From Serratia bockelmannii (GTDB taxonomy: Bacteria > Pseudomonadota > Gammaproteobacteria > Enterobacterales > Enterobacteriaceae): DNA of 64,000 nucleotides. Shown piece after piece: positions 18,446-28,517 of the stretch. Each line of letters begins with the position of its first letter. The stretch's first letter is position 1. The stretch spans positions 1,488,001-1,552,000 of the forward strand of contig NZ_VOUX01000033.1 of assembly GCF_008011855.1 (NCBI RefSeq), written 5' to 3'. The notes beneath the pieces are model-generated. The model saw only the letters and a list, made by a program, of their open reading frames with translations, did no database searches and had not been told where the DNA came from. The position numbers and the translations under genes were made by a program.

Positions 18446-18871
18446 TTACAAGGTTTTGCTCATAAAGATACGGCAGGTCCCCGGCGGCAGGCACGGCACC
18501 TCCCCCATACGCTGCCAGCCATGTCGTTGATAAAAGTCCGGCGCCTGAAAGCTGATGGTGTACAACACGGCGGAAAGGCAACCGCGCCGGCGGCCTTCCT
18601 GCTCGAAACGGCGCAACAATTCGCTGCCCAGCCCCGCCCCGCGCAACGCTTCCGGCAGATAAAAGAGATCGAGAAACAGCAGCCCTAATGATGAGCGCCC
18701 GGTAATCCCCCCGAGAACCTCCCCACTATCGGGATCTTTTACCACCACGGCCAACGGCAGACGATCGCCGTAGCCGATATGTTGATCATTAAAACGGTCC
18801 AACCCCTCCGCGATACAGGACGTTATTTCCTGCGTTACCCGATCGGAAATTTCGATATGACATTCTTTCAC
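18446..18871 (-). CDS. GNAT-family N-acetyltransferase
   Basis: 141 aa from a GTG at 18871 with GGAG 7 bp upstream; a TTG at 18889 would add six residues but has no ribosome site. Motif A is LDLFYLPEALRGAGLGSELL (RGxGLG), and the late motif is FYQRHGWQRMGEVPCLPPG. It converges on the preceding GNAT gene with only 7 bp between stops. The substrate is unknown; this style often acts on small amines or antibiotics, which is only a class-level remark. Confidence 0.85.
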   Translation of the reverse strand: MKECHIEISDRVTQEITSCIAEGLDRFNDQHIGYGDRLPLAVVVKDPDSGEVLGGITGRSSLGLLFLDLFYLPEALRGAGLGSELLRRFEQEGRRRGCLSAVLYTISFQAPDFYQRHGWQRMGEVPCLPPGTCRIFMSKTL

Positions 18872-19402
18872 GCCAGCTCTCCGTATCAATCATCCACGTT
18901 CGCACTCTGCTCACAGCTTAAAACATCGCATTTTCTTTGTTTAGAATTATCTTTGTCTCAATTTCCACGTTAATTTTCGCATGACTTCAGCGCCGACTTT
19001 ACTGTCGATCCAAGTAAAGCTTCTCATCGTGATAAAACCAAGAAAAATCTTAGTTTTTAACTCGTTAAACGCAATCTTCCGTCATTTAATGATCGTCAAA
19101 AACGATCGTTTTGATAATTTTGATAGCCAATATCTATGTTAATTCCTTTCAATTACCGAGGTATTAATAGAAGATGTCTATTCTATTAGCCTTACCTTGC
19201 TTAAAAATTCAGTTGAAAAAAAGATTTACTCTTTATAAATCATGCTAGTATATAACCTTCCCTTCAAAGCTCGCGCCCAGATAACGCTCATTCGTTTGCG
19301 GTGCAAGATAAGTTCAACATGAAATTATTTAGATTATTTCTTTTTTTATGTTTTAAGATATCAATCCTCACCGGGAAATAGAAAGTAAAGGACTATAATA
19401 AA
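18872..19402. other. AT-rich intergenic region with a perfect palindrome
   Basis: 531 bp, much richer in A+T than its neighbours, with no ORF I can support. A perfect 14-bp palindrome, AAAACGATCGTTTT, lies at 19099-19112, about 300 bp upstream of the LuxR-type gene. The A+T level and the lone regulator suggest horizontally acquired or H-NS-silenced DNA. Confidence 0.55.
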
Positions 19403-19954
19403 ATGGAAATTGATATTTTCAGCGAGTGTGCCTATACCACCGTCGGCATTCGACAACTCATTAACCAAACATGGGCGGAAAAACGCGCGCCGGCCGGCTT
19501 TAGCCGTAAAAGGGTCTGCTTTATCGATGTCACTATCGCCAATTTTGAAGCACGTTACCGCGATGAATATGCCAACCCCAATACCTACAAAATAATCATT
19601 ATCACCGACTGCCTGCATGAGGTGGTGATTGTCGACAATAAAACCATTATATTATCAAACCTTATATCATTGAGCCGCTTCAGCCACCTGATCGGTGACT
19701 TATATAAGCGTTACAGTCACTATACCGAACCGCCGCAACTCTCCCAGCGCGAGTCCCTTTTCCTTTCGGAGTGGTCGACGGGAAAATCGCTGGCCGATAT
19801 CAGCAATACCATGAATATCAGAAATAAAACCGCCAATCATTACAAGTCGCGAATAATGAAAAAGCTCGGCGCCAGCAGGATAAAACCGCTGTTGCATATT
19901 ACCCGCGTACGGTGTTTGACCGATCGTTTAAACATAAGAACCAATAAAGAGTAG
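19403..19954 (+). CDS. Orphan LuxR-type helix-turn-helix transcriptional regulator
   Basis: 183 aa with an AAAGGA site upstream. The C-terminal quarter is a LuxR-type HTH: LSQRESLFLSEWSTGKSLAD, then ISNTMNIRNKTANHYKSRIM, with the KTANHYKSRIMKKLG recognition pattern. The N-terminal part (residues 1-110) lacks receiver-domain aspartates and the autoinducer-binding signature, so it is neither a classical response regulator nor LuxR/LasR. This RcsA/MrfJ-like build is common in enterobacterial surface-structure regulators. No obvious target gene is adjacent. Confidence 0.82.
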   Translation: MEIDIFSECAYTTVGIRQLINQTWAEKRAPAGFSRKRVCFIDVTIANFEARYRDEYANPNTYKIIIITDCLHEVVIVDNKTIILSNLISLSRFSHLIGDLYKRYSHYTEPPQLSQRESLFLSEWSTGKSLADISNTMNIRNKTANHYKSRIMKKLGASRIKPLLHITRVRCLTDRLNIRTNKE

Positions 19955-20209
19955 TGACCGCCCCCCAGCTCCGCATTGGCGGCTGAATGCGTTCGCCGGC
20001 GTCTTTTAAAAGCACCGCTGGCGAAGGTCGCCGTTTCATCGCTTTGCCAACCTCTCTCTCCCTGGCGCCCAATCGTCTCTCGCGCGCATCGTTGTCTGGA
20101 TCTCGCCGCCGCTTTACTGGCATTATCTCTGCTATCGCCGGGCGGCGAGAAGGCCTAAGACCGCGCCCGCCGCTCAGTATCGACTCGACGAGACAGGTAG
20201 CTTTACGCC

Positions 20210-20596
20210 ATGGCAAATAAACCGCAACAGACAACGCTGACGATGTACGGCATCAAAAACTGCGACACCATCAAAAAAGCCCGCCGCTGGCTGGAAGATC
20301 AGGGCATAGCCTATCATTTTCACGACTACCGCGCCGACGGCCTGACCGAACAGCAACTGCGCGGTTTCGTCGCGCAACTGGGTTGGGAGCCGCTGCTCAA
20401 TACCCGCGGTACCACCTGGCGCAAGCTGGATGAAGCGCAGCGCAACGCCTGTGATAATGCCGACGCCGCCATCGCGCTGATGTTGGCGCAGCCGGCAATC
20501 ATTAAACGTCCGCTGCTGGACGACGGCAACGGCCACGCCCTGCTCGGTTTTAACGCCGACACTTACCAACAATTTATCACCGAGGTTGCCGTATGA
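20210..20596 (+). CDS. yffB: ArsC/Spx-family reductase YffB
   Basis: 128 aa. The thioredoxin-like ArsC fold is shown by [18 protein letters not shown] (single Cys, CDTIKKA) and RGTTWRKL, matching E. coli YffB with a short N-terminal extension. The ribosome site for ATG 20210 is weak, so a start at 20243 (MYGIKN) is possible. It overlaps dapE by ATGA. It lacks the CxxS of true arsenate reductases and has been linked in the family to glutathione-dependent thiol chemistry; its function is not established. Confidence 0.88.
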   Translation: MANKPQQTTLTMYGIKNCDTIKKARRWLEDQGIAYHFHDYRADGLTEQQLRGFVAQLGWEPLLNTRGTTWRKLDEAQRNACDNADAAIALMLAQPAIIKRPLLDDGNGHALLGFNADTYQQFITEVAV

Positions 20597-21720
20597 CTTG
20601 CCCGGTTATCGAACTGGCCCAGCAGTTGATCAAACGCCCTTCCCTCAGCCCGAATGACGAAGGCTGCCAGCAGCTGATGATCGATCGCCTGCAGGCGATC
20701 GGCTTCACCGTCGAAGCAATGGACTTCGAAGATACCCAAAACTTCTGGGCCTGGCGCGGTGAAGGGCAAACCCTGGCGTTTGCCGGGCACACCGACGTGG
20801 TGCCGACCGGTGATGAAAAACGCTGGGACAACCCGCCGTTTGAACCGGCAATCCGTGACGGCATGCTCTATGGCCGCGGCGCGGCGGACATGAAAGGCTC
20901 ATTGGCCGCGATGGTGGTGGCCGCGGAACGCTTTGTCGCCGCCAACCCGAATCACCGGGGCCGTCTGGCATTCCTGATCACTTCGGATGAAGAAGCCAGC
21001 GCCACTCACGGCACGGTTAAAGTGGTCGAAGCGCTGATGGCGCGCAACGAGCGGCTGGATTACTGCCTGGTCGGCGAGCCGTCCAGCACCGAGCGCGTCG
21101 GCGACGTGGTGAAAAACGGCCGTCGTGGCTCCATCACCGCCAACCTGCATATCCACGGCGTACAGGGGCACGTTGCCTATCCGCATCTGGCGGACAATCC
21201 GGTGCACCGCGCCATGCCGGCACTGAATGAACTGGTGGCGATCGAATGGGATCGCGGCAACGAGTTCTTCCCGCCGACCAGTATGCAGATCGCCAACGTG
21301 CAGGCCGGCACCGGCAGCAACAACGTGATCCCGGGCGATCTCTACGTGCAGTTCAACTTCCGTTTCAGCACCGAACTGACCGACGCGATGATCAAGCAGC
21401 GCGTGGAAGAGCTGCTGGAACGCCATCAGTTGAATTACAGCATCGAATGGCGGCTGTCCGGTCAACCGTTCCTCACCTCGCGCGGCGCGCTGGTGGATGC
21501 GGTGGTCAACGCGGTCGAGCACTATTCTGAATTGACGCCGCAGTTGCTGACCACCGGCGGCACCTCCGACGGCCGCTTCATCGCGCAGATGGGCGCGCAG
21601 GTGGTGGAACTGGGGCCGGTCAACGCCACCATCCACAAGGTCAACGAATGTGTCAACGCCGCGGATCTGCAGCTGCTGAGCCGCATGTATCAACGCATCA
21701 TGGAGCAATTGGTCGCATGA
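20593..21720 (+). CDS. dapE: Succinyl-diaminopimelate desuccinylase
   Basis: 375 aa (E. coli 375). This M20-family metalloenzyme has [12 protein letters not shown] (metal-binding His and catalytic Asp), GRGAADMKG (bridging Asp), TSDEEAS (catalytic Glu pair) and a late [13 protein letters not shown]. It hydrolyses N-succinyl-LL-diaminopimelate for lysine and peptidoglycan. It overlaps yffB (ATGA) at the 5' end and the M15 peptidase gene (ATGA) at the 3' end, implying translational coupling. Confidence 0.96.
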   Translation: MTCPVIELAQQLIKRPSLSPNDEGCQQLMIDRLQAIGFTVEAMDFEDTQNFWAWRGEGQTLAFAGHTDVVPTGDEKRWDNPPFEPAIRDGMLYGRGAADMKGSLAAMVVAAERFVAANPNHRGRLAFLITSDEEASATHGTVKVVEALMARNERLDYCLVGEPSSTERVGDVVKNGRRGSITANLHIHGVQGHVAYPHLADNPVHRAMPALNELVAIEWDRGNEFFPPTSMQIANVQAGTGSNNVIPGDLYVQFNFRFSTELTDAMIKQRVEELLERHQLNYSIEWRLSGQPFLTSRGALVDAVVNAVEHYSELTPQLLTTGGTSDGRFIAQMGAQVVELGPVNATIHKVNECVNAADLQLLSRMYQRIMEQLVA

Positions 21721-22391
21721 TCAACGCAGAGATGCTCACCGGCCGCTCAACCGAACACCTCGCGCCGCTGAGCGGGAACCACCGCCTGCAGCCGCAGGCG
21801 GTCAACGCCTTCCTGGCGATGCAGCAGGCGGCGCATGAGGCGGGATTCGATCTCCAGCCCGCCAGCACCTTCCGCGATTTCGACCGCCAGTTGGCGATTT
21901 GGAATGGCAAATTCTGCGGCCAGCGGCCAGTATTAGATAAGGACAGCCGCCCGATCGACGTCGCGACGTTATCGGCCGCCGAGCGCTGTGAGGCGATCCT
22001 GCGCTGGTCGGCCCTGCCGGGCGCCAGCCGCCATCACTGGGGCAGCGATCTGGACGTGTACGATCCGTCGCTGTTGCCGGAAGGGCAAAAGCTGCAGCTG
22101 GAGCCGTGGGAATATGAGGACGGCGGTTACTTTGCGCCGCTCAACCAGTGGCTGACGGCGCATATGGCCGAATTCGGTTTCTACCGCCCCTTTACCGAAG
22201 ACTGCGGCGGCGTGGCGGTGGAGCCGTGGCATCTGAGCTACCGGCCGCTGGCACAAGAGGCCGAATATTTGCTGACCCCGGCGCTGTTGCTGGCGGCCTG
22301 GCATGATAAGGAGGTCGCCGGTGCCGAATGGCTCGAACGCCATCTGCCCTCGATTTTTTCGCGTTTTATACGCAGTGAAGGAAAGGAGTAG
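21717..22391 (+). CDS. M15-family (VanY-like) D-alanyl-D-alanine carboxypeptidase
   Basis: 224 aa from the ATG at 21717 overlapping the dapE stop. Peptidase M15 signatures are [13 protein letters not shown] (zinc ligands His and Asp in SxHxxGxAxD form) and VEPWHLSY (third zinc His with WH). No signal peptide is obvious, so it may be cytoplasmic, acting on muropeptides or other peptides. In E. coli ypfN directly follows dapE, so this gene is an insertion into the conserved order. Coupling to dapE links precursor synthesis to a wall-peptide hydrolase. Confidence 0.87.
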   Translation: MINAEMLTGRSTEHLAPLSGNHRLQPQAVNAFLAMQQAAHEAGFDLQPASTFRDFDRQLAIWNGKFCGQRPVLDKDSRPIDVATLSAAERCEAILRWSALPGASRHHWGSDLDVYDPSLLPEGQKLQLEPWEYEDGGYFAPLNQWLTAHMAEFGFYRPFTEDCGGVAVEPWHLSYRPLAQEAEYLLTPALLLAAWHDKEVAGAEWLERHLPSIFSRFIRSEGKE

Positions 22392-22393
22392 CT

Positions 22394-22579
22394 ATGCAAT
22401 GGTTAGCTGATTACTGGTGGATTATCCTGCTGGTTCTGGTGGGGATGGTCGTCAGCGGCATCAAGGAACTGCGCCGCGTCGACGTTAAAAGCTATTTGGC
22501 CAACAAGCCGGAGATACCGCCGCACCGCGACAACAATGCCCAGTGGGATGACGAAGACGACTGGCCGAAAAAGAAATGA
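22394..22579 (+). CDS. ypfN: YpfN family small membrane protein
   Basis: 61 aa with one N-terminal membrane segment ([16 protein letters not shown]) and an acidic, Trp-rich tail ([10 protein letters not shown]). It matches the enterobacterial YpfN (UPF0370) family in size and position next to the dapE and ypfH genes. GGAG precedes the ATG. Function unknown. Confidence 0.9.
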   Translation: MQWLADYWWIILLVLVGMVVSGIKELRRVDVKSYLANKPEIPPHRDNNAQWDDEDDWPKKK

Positions 22580-22581
22580 CA

Positions 22582-22611
22582 TCAGGGCGCTCATCGGCGC
22601 CCTGAATTTTT
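22582..22611. terminator. Terminator between converging ypfN and ypfH
   Basis: A TCAGGGCGC/GCGCCCTGA stem with a 6-nt loop, then ATTTTT on the plus strand. It sits immediately after ypfN and touches the ypfH stop codon. Confidence 0.85.
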
Positions 22612-23299
22612 AGCGAAAGGCGATCAGCTCGCCGCGCTTGCCGGACAAGGCTTCGTCCCAGTAGCGCTGCGGCACATAATAATGCAGCCTTTCCAACGCG
22701 GCGTTCATCATGCCCTGGTTGATTGCGTGCCCGACGTTTTCCTCCACGTCCAGCGTGAAATCGGCGCCGTTGGTCCGCAACGCCTCCGCCGCCGCGTGAG
22801 CGTGTTGCACCGCGATCACCGCGTCCTCTTCACCGTGGATCAAATGCACCACGCTGTCGCCGAAAGCCTGCTCAGGCAACTGGGCGAAACGCCCGCTGAA
22901 CGCGACCACGCGCCCGGCCAGTCGGGTTTCCGCTTTTAACGCTTCCAGCGCCATGATCGCCCCCTGCGAGAACCCCACCAGCGCCGTGCCGGCATAGCCT
23001 ACGCCGCTCAACTGCTGCCAATGGCGCACCACCGCCACAAACTGCGGCATCACGTCTGCGATGCGGGCCGCGCGGTTCTCTTCGGTCACGTCCTGCACCG
23101 AAAACCACTGGCGCCCTGCACCGTTGCCGAACGCTTCGGGGCCACCGATGCTCACCACCTGTGCCTGAGGAAAGTCTTTGGCGAAGTAGCTGCCGATCTC
23201 CCCCATCGCCACCGGGTTGTCGCCGACACCGTGAAACAGCAAGATCAGCTGCGCCGCCGGGGTCGCCGGGGTTTGGACAACGAAATGCTCATGTTTCAT
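22610..23299 (-). CDS. ypfH: Esterase YpfH, alpha/beta hydrolase
   Basis: 229 aa from ATG 23299, which has AAGGAGT at ideal spacing; an upstream start at 23323 would be poorer. The serine nucleophile is in GFSQGAI. The catalytic Asp lies around GEEDAVI, and His in ENVGHAIN. The N-terminal LLFHGVGDNP is the oxyanion region. It belongs to the carboxylesterase/phospholipase group like E. coli YpfH. Confidence 0.9.
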   Translation of the reverse strand: MKHEHFVVQTPATPAAQLILLFHGVGDNPVAMGEIGSYFAKDFPQAQVVSIGGPEAFGNGAGRQWFSVQDVTEENRAARIADVMPQFVAVVRHWQQLSGVGYAGTALVGFSQGAIMALEALKAETRLAGRVVAFSGRFAQLPEQAFGDSVVHLIHGEEDAVIAVQHAHAAAEALRTNGADFTLDVEENVGHAINQGMMNAALERLHYYVPQRYWDEALSGKRGELIAFR

Positions 23300-23419
23300 C
23301 GATGACTCCTTAATAGTAACCAAACCTGGTGCGGCGACAGTCGCCGCCGCACCGCTGACAGTGACTATACGCCGTTGAGAAATCGGGAAAATCGGGTTTT
23401 ATTGAGCGAGTTATTCAAT

Positions 23420-25432
23420 TTATTGCAACGACTGCGCCCAGTCGCGCCAGTAACGGCAGTGCTGCGCATTCAACTGTTCCAGCGCCTGCGCCGTTTCGTG
23501 CCGCCAGTGCCGCAGCAAGGCTTTCTGGCCACTTACGCCCGCCTGCTCCGCGCACGCCGCCGGGGATTGTCGCCGTTGCAGATGGCCGCGCAGCGCGGGC
23601 AGCGGCAAATTGCTGGCCAACAGCAAACGCTGCAATGCCCCCAGGCTGGCCTCCAGCGGCCGATGGGCGAAAGCGAATCCGGCCAGCTCGCGCCAGTCCT
23701 CTTCGCCAAGCGGCGTGTCGCCGTCGTCGCCTGGGATCGCCAGCGCGAGTTCAATACGCTGCCGCAGCCAGGGCCAGTCGCGCGCCAGATGCTTGTGCGC
23801 CGCGTGCCGCAGCGCCTCTCCTTGCTCGCTCAGGGGCAAGATAGCCATCGCGGTATAGCAGCCGCTGCTGGCCTCCGGCTTGCTGCCGATGCGCACCAGC
23901 TCGAAACCGCAGGATTGCCAAAAGCGCCACAGCGGCTCGGTATAGCCGAAGCTGACCGACAGGAAGTCCAGACCCTGCGCCTGGCGGCGTTGCCGCTCGA
24001 CCAGCTGACGCGCGATACCCTGCCGCCGCAACGCCGGCAGCGTCGCGATGCGGGTAATGCGCCGTGAATGCAGCGTCGGCGCCCACCACTGGCCGCCATG
24101 CGCCGCCAGCGACTGCGCCACCAAGTTGCCGCGCGGTCGGCGGCGGCCGGCCCACACGTCGTGCGCCAACTCGGCGCTCAACCCGCCTTCGTCCACCAGC
24201 CACACGGCGCCCACCACTTCCTGTTCGGCCTGCGCCAGCCCGAAATGCATGCCTGGCGCATCCATCAACCTGCGCAAATCCAGCGGCGAGGTGCGGTAAT
24301 GCGCGCTGCTCAGCAGAGCATAGAAACGCGCCAGCCGCTGCGGAGCGGCGCACAGTTCACGCTGCTCCGCCTGGCTGTAATCGATCGCCTGGCCGTCCGC
24401 CGGCCAGGCGGGCAGCTCGTTGAACAACAGCGCATTGTCCGTTATCCGTTCCAACGCGTCCCCCTGTGCCCAACGCATCGGCTGTTGCAGGCTCAGCGCC
24501 TGATAGGACGGCAGCCCGGCGCAAAACTTCAGCAGAAAACCGCGGCCGGTGCCTTCATAGCCCTGCACCGTGGTGGTCAACAGCACGCGAGGAAAATAAC
24601 CGATCAACTGCTGCAACAGTGGCGCGGGGATCGCCGCCGCCTCATCCACCAGCAGCCACCCCACGGCGCTGACGTCACCCTCACGACACTGCGCCAGCAG
24701 GGCATCGGGCGCCCAAAACTGCGCGCGCCCCTGCGCCCATTCCCCGGCCACCTCAGTGGCGGCGCGGCTCGGCCCGGTGATCCAGCAGGTCAGCGGCGAC
24801 TGCGCCACCAGCATGCCGGCCAGCGTCGATTTGCCGCGGCCACGGGCGGCGGTCAGCACCCACACGCCGGACTCGGCCTGCAGCAGCGCCGTCAAGATCG
24901 CCTGTTGTTCCTCGGTCGGGCGGCCATCCGGCGGCTGCCACCCTTCACGCGCCGGCAGCGCGGCCAGCATCAGGGGCTCTCCCTGCCGCCAGATCGTCAC
25001 TTCGCTGTCATCGGCCAGATGCTGCTGCAGATGATGAATGAAATGCGGCGTGGTGATCGGCTGCGGACAATCGCTCCAGCGCAGGCTGTCGCCGTCCGGC
25101 TGCTGAGGCCATTGTCGCCAGGGGGGCGTCAACAGCAGCAGCCAGCTGCCGGCGCGCAAGGCGCCACTCAACGCCGCCAGCGCCTCTACGTCCAGCGAGT
25201 GACAGGCGTCGAACACCGCGTGCAGCCGCTCCTGCCCCAGCAATTGGCGCATCGCGCCGCTTGCTAAAGCCACCTGGCCGGGCGGCGGATTTTCCCCGAC
25301 CCACGGCCAGTCGCCTGGCAACGTAGCCGCCAGCCGCTGCGCCTGTTCGCGGCACCAGTCAGGTTCACCGCTGAGCACCAGCAGGCGTCGGATGCCCTGC
25401 CGCCGCATAAGTTGTTGCGCTGCCTGTAACAT
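23420..25432 (-). CDS. tmcA: tRNA(Met) cytidine acetyltransferase TmcA
   Basis: 670 aa from ATG 25432 (E. coli TmcA is 671). A GTG at 25480 is in frame, but it lies inside the ypfJ terminator hairpin and would add residues the family lacks. The N-terminal RNA-helicase-like ATPase module has Walker A in [11 protein letters not shown] and the Walker B-like [12 protein letters not shown]. The GNAT module follows with RRQGIARQL. It acetylates the wobble cytidine (ac4C34) of elongator tRNA-Met using ATP and acetyl-CoA. Confidence 0.95.
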   Translation of the reverse strand: MLQAAQQLMRRQGIRRLLVLSGEPDWCREQAQRLAATLPGDWPWVGENPPPGQVALASGAMRQLLGQERLHAVFDACHSLDVEALAALSGALRAGSWLLLLTPPWRQWPQQPDGDSLRWSDCPQPITTPHFIHHLQQHLADDSEVTIWRQGEPLMLAALPAREGWQPPDGRPTEEQQAILTALLQAESGVWVLTAARGRGKSTLAGMLVAQSPLTCWITGPSRAATEVAGEWAQGRAQFWAPDALLAQCREGDVSAVGWLLVDEAAAIPAPLLQQLIGYFPRVLLTTTVQGYEGTGRGFLLKFCAGLPSYQALSLQQPMRWAQGDALERITDNALLFNELPAWPADGQAIDYSQAEQRELCAAPQRLARFYALLSSAHYRTSPLDLRRLMDAPGMHFGLAQAEQEVVGAVWLVDEGGLSAELAHDVWAGRRRPRGNLVAQSLAAHGGQWWAPTLHSRRITRIATLPALRRQGIARQLVERQRRQAQGLDFLSVSFGYTEPLWRFWQSCGFELVRIGSKPEASSGCYTAMAILPLSEQGEALRHAAHKHLARDWPWLRQRIELALAIPGDDGDTPLGEEDWRELAGFAFAHRPLEASLGALQRLLLASNLPLPALRGHLQRRQSPAACAEQAGVSGQKALLRHWRHETAQALEQLNAQHCRYWRDWAQSLQ

Positions 25433-25451
25433 AACGCTGTGTCTCAATCCG

Positions 25452-25479
25452 AAAAAAATGCCGGAGTCAGGCTCCGGCA
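25452..25479 (-). terminator. ypfJ terminator
   Basis: Read leftward: a TGCCGGAG...CTCCGGCA stem followed by TTTTTTT, 10 bp after the ypfJ stop. It marks the boundary with tmcA, whose start is placed beyond it. Confidence 0.88.
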
Positions 25480-25488
25480 CTTGAGGCG

Positions 25489-26355
25489 TTAACGGGATGC
25501 AAAGGTGTTGCAGGTATTGGGATCGCCGCTGTCGAAGCCCTGTTTAAACCAGGTATAGCGCTGCTGCGAGGTGCCGTGAGTGAAGCTGTCCGGCACAACG
25601 CGGCCCTGGCTCTGCTGCTGCAACCGATCGTCGCCAATCGCCTGTGCGGCGTTCAGCGCCGCCTGCAGGTCGCCCTCTTCCAGCATCTGCTGCTTCTCAG
25701 CGTATTTGCCCCACACGCCGGCAAAGCAGTCCGCCTGCAGCTCCATTTTCACCGACAGGCGGTTTACTTCCGCTTGGCTGGCGCCCTGCTGCATCTGGCG
25801 GACCTTCGGCTCGATGCCCAACAGGTTCTGCACGTGGTGGCCGACTTCGTGCGCCACCACATAGGCCTGAGCGAAATCACCGCCGGCGCCCAGCTTGGTT
25901 TTCATATCCTGGTAGAAAGACAAATCGATATACACCGTTCTGTCACCCGGGCAGTAGAACGGCCCCATCGCCGCCTGGCCGGTGCCGCAGCTGGTGCGCG
26001 TGACGCCGCGATACATCACCAGCTTCGGCGGTTGATAGGTTTTGCCCATGCGCTGGAAAATCTCTTTCCAGTTATCCTCGGTTGAGGCCAGTACCACAGA
26101 GGTGAATTTGGCCAGCTCATCGTCTTTCGGGCTGATGTTAGCGCTCTGCTGTTGACCCTGCGGTGCGACGTTACCGCCGTTCAGCAGCGGCGACAGATCG
26201 ATACCGTAATAGCCGGCCACCAGCACCACTACCAGAATGACAATGCCGCCCTTGCCACGCGGCACGCGAAAGCCGCCGCCACCGCCGCCCAAACCTGAAG
26301 ATTGCCCGCGACGATCCTCAACATTGTCACTTTCCCGACGCCCTTGCCAACGCAT
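25489..26355 (-). CDS. ypfJ: YpfJ neutral zinc metallopeptidase
   Basis: 288 aa. The N-terminus is polar and rich in Gly/Arg, then a single membrane segment ([17 protein letters not shown]) leads to a periplasmic domain with the zinc motif HEVGHH ([12 protein letters not shown]) and a downstream ELQADCFAG that supplies the third ligand. It matches the putative neutral zinc metallopeptidase family of E. coli YpfJ. Substrate unknown. Separate transcription from tmcA is indicated by the terminator at 25452. Confidence 0.93.
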   Translation of the reverse strand: MRWQGRRESDNVEDRRGQSSGLGGGGGGFRVPRGKGGIVILVVVLVAGYYGIDLSPLLNGGNVAPQGQQQSANISPKDDELAKFTSVVLASTEDNWKEIFQRMGKTYQPPKLVMYRGVTRTSCGTGQAAMGPFYCPGDRTVYIDLSFYQDMKTKLGAGGDFAQAYVVAHEVGHHVQNLLGIEPKVRQMQQGASQAEVNRLSVKMELQADCFAGVWGKYAEKQQMLEEGDLQAALNAAQAIGDDRLQQQSQGRVVPDSFTHGTSQQRYTWFKQGFDSGDPNTCNTFASR

Positions 26356-26564
26356 AAATATACTCCAGATATTTCCCCTGCTCGTTGAAGTTGCGCCGCG
26401 ATCGTAAGCGCAAAGGCAGCTTCAAGCCTGAGTGGGATAGGTTTTAGTCATCTCGCATCCATCATTATAAATGGTCTGCCGCGGAGGAAATGTAGAAATT
26501 TTCTGGAAAAACGCAGAATAGCGGGACGATCCGGCCGGATCGCCCCGAATGGCGGTGCCAACGC

Positions 26565-27278
26565 TTAGTCGAGCTTCACGCCGATGCGGCGCGCCACTTC
26601 TTCATAGGCTTCGATCAGGCCGCCCAGGCTTTGACGGAAACGGTCTTTGTCCATCTTGTCCAGGGTGCTTTTGTCCCACAGGCGGCTGCCGTCCGGCGAA
26701 AACTCATCGCCCAGCACCACTTCGCCGTTGAACAGGCCGAACTCCAGCTTGAAGTCGACCAGGATCAGGCCGGCGTCGTCGAACAGCTGGGTCAAGACCT
26801 CGTTGGCGCGGTAGCTCAGCTCACGCATGCGCGCCAGATGTTCCTTGCTCACCCAGCCGAAGGTTTCGCAGTAGGATTCGTTCACCATCGGATCGTGCAT
26901 GGCGTCGTTTTTCAGGAACAGATCGAACAGCGGCGGGTTCAGCACCAGACCTTCTTCGATGCCCAGACGCTTCACCAGCGAACCGGCGGCGCGGTTGCGG
27001 ATCACGCATTCCACCGGCACCATGTCCAGCTTCTTCACCAGCACTTCGTTGTCGGACAGCAGACGCTCCATCTGGGTCGGGATGCCGGCTTCTTCCAGTT
27101 TGCTCATGATGAAATGGTTGAACTTGTTGTTCACCATGCCTTTGCGATCGAACTGCTCAATGCGCTGACCATCCAGTGCTGACGTATCGTTGCGGAACTC
27201 CAACACCAACAGATCGGGATTCTCGGTGGTGTAAACGGTTTTTGCCTTTCCGCGATACAGCTCAGCTAGCTTTTGCAT
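26565..27278 (-). CDS. purC: Phosphoribosylaminoimidazole-succinocarboxamide synthase
   Basis: 237 aa, identical in length to E. coli PurC. It has the N-terminal [29 protein letters not shown] and [11 protein letters not shown] segments. It ligates aspartate to CAIR with ATP in purine synthesis. It lies downstream of bamC as in E. coli, but the terminator at 27423 and a candidate PUR box at 27396 indicate its own promoter. Confidence 0.97.
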   Translation of the reverse strand: MQKLAELYRGKAKTVYTTENPDLLVLEFRNDTSALDGQRIEQFDRKGMVNNKFNHFIMSKLEEAGIPTQMERLLSDNEVLVKKLDMVPVECVIRNRAAGSLVKRLGIEEGLVLNPPLFDLFLKNDAMHDPMVNESYCETFGWVSKEHLARMRELSYRANEVLTQLFDDAGLILVDFKLEFGLFNGEVVLGDEFSPDGSRLWDKSTLDKMDKDRFRQSLGGLIEAYEEVARRIGVKLD

Positions 27279-27395
27279 CTTACTTACTCCAGTGATGTAT
27301 CCCCGTTGTCTCCCGAGCGCGGCCCGAAATTAGGGGGTATAGAATTGACCTAATGAATTCTTTGGCGTGCCGGACACTATTGTGCCAAACCTGCG

Positions 27396-27411
27396 ACGCA
27401 AACGATACCGT
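27396..27411. promoter_or_regulatory. Candidate PurR operator upstream of purC
   Basis: ACGCAAACGATACCGT: the left half (ACGCAAACG) is a perfect PUR-box half-site and the right half is degenerate. It lies 118 bp upstream of the purC start, between the bamC terminator and purC. The role is inferred from the motif and from PurR control of purC in E. coli. Confidence 0.55.
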
Positions 27412-27422
27412 ATAGACAAAAC

Positions 27423-27446
27423 AAAAAGGGGCCGAGGCCCCTTTTT
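27423..27446 (-). terminator. bamC (dapA-bamC operon) terminator
   Basis: An AAAAAGGGGCC/GGCCCCTTTTT stem, 3 bp after the bamC stop, with T-run symmetry that would let it work in both directions. Confidence 0.9.
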
Positions 27447-27448
27447 GA

Positions 27449-28501
27449 TTAGTTAACGCTGGTTTTACTGAAGGCAGACTGGAATGCCGCCACCAGTGCA
27501 TCGTTTTTCGACTGGGTGAGCGGTTTGCCTTTCGGATCGATGAATTGCAGGCTGGTGCGGTTGTTGAGATCGCCGACCTGCAGCTTGTAATCCCCTTCCG
27601 CCAGTTCAGGATCCTTAACGCCCAACGCATCCCAATCGCTGCTGCTCAAGGACTTGTAGGTCACGGCGACGGTGCCCTGCGGACGGCTGCGGTCACCCAC
27701 TTTCATCCCCAGTTTTTCGAGCGCCGGCGGCAGGCGATCCCACACAACGGTGTACGGGCCACGCACGACCAGCATCGGCAGGCCGGTGTCATCGGCGCCG
27801 CTCTGCACGTCCAGTGCGCCGAAGCGGCTGGCGGTCTGGCTGCTCGCCAGGTTGTCCTGCTTGTCCAGGCCTTCGATCAGGGTGTTGATCATCATGCCGT
27901 TGTAGCGCTGAATCTCAGATTGGTCGGTCACCTGCTCGCTCTTGCCCTGCTGCTGCAGGCCAACGCTTTTCACCACCAGCGCCTGCTGGTAGCCCTGCTG
28001 CTGCACGCTGATCTGATAACGGCCTTCGTACTGGTTGTCTTCGTCCAGACGGTTCCACTTCACCCAGTCGGTGGTCAGGGTCTGACCGGCGTCCTGGCGG
28101 GAAGCGATCGCGATGTTCTTCGCCTGCAGCAGGCTGACGACGCGCGACCACAGGTTCTGGTTCTGCGGGCTGTTTTCCAGCAGCAGCGTGCCGCTGTCGC
28201 CGGCGTATTGCGCACGTGAACCGCTCAGCAGCGCCAACGGCTGCACCGGCGGACGAATGTCCAGTTGCTTGCCGACGTTGCCTTGCAGCTTCGTGGCGGG
28301 AACGTCATAGTTGCCGCTCTGCACCGGCAGGATCATGCCGGACGGCGCGTTCAGCGCCTTGAGCGGAGCCGCGTCGAGGTAGGCCTCGTCGCCGCTGACC
28401 TGGCGCTTGTAGCGCTGATCGCTGCTGCAGGCTGCCAGCATCATCACCAAAGAGATGCCCACTACTTTTGCTACCGTCGACTTTTGCAATGAATAAGCCA
28501 T
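27449..28501 (-). CDS. bamC: Outer-membrane assembly lipoprotein BamC
   Basis: 350 aa from ATG 28501 (a TTG at 28504 adds one residue). The lipoprotein signal [10 protein letters not shown] has its lipidated Cys at about residue 25. It is followed by the unstructured [19 protein letters not shown] segment that binds BamD, then two helix-grip domains (about 100-215 and 225-345). It is part of the BamABCDE machine that inserts beta-barrel proteins. It lies 16 bp after dapA, the conserved dapA-bamC operon. Confidence 0.96.
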   Translation of the reverse strand: MAYSLQKSTVAKVVGISLVMMLAACSSDQRYKRQVSGDEAYLDAAPLKALNAPSGMILPVQSGNYDVPATKLQGNVGKQLDIRPPVQPLALLSGSRAQYAGDSGTLLLENSPQNQNLWSRVVSLLQAKNIAIASRQDAGQTLTTDWVKWNRLDEDNQYEGRYQISVQQQGYQQALVVKSVGLQQQGKSEQVTDQSEIQRYNGMMINTLIEGLDKQDNLASSQTASRFGALDVQSGADDTGLPMLVVRGPYTVVWDRLPPALEKLGMKVGDRSRPQGTVAVTYKSLSSSDWDALGVKDPELAEGDYKLQVGDLNNRTSLQFIDPKGKPLTQSKNDALVAAFQSAFSKTSVN

Positions 28502-28517
28502 CAAATTTCCCTTAGAG

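Noticed and set aside
24068-25267. 399-aa open frame on the plus strand
   Set aside because: Antisense to tmcA, with low-complexity Arg/Gln composition and no recognisable domain.
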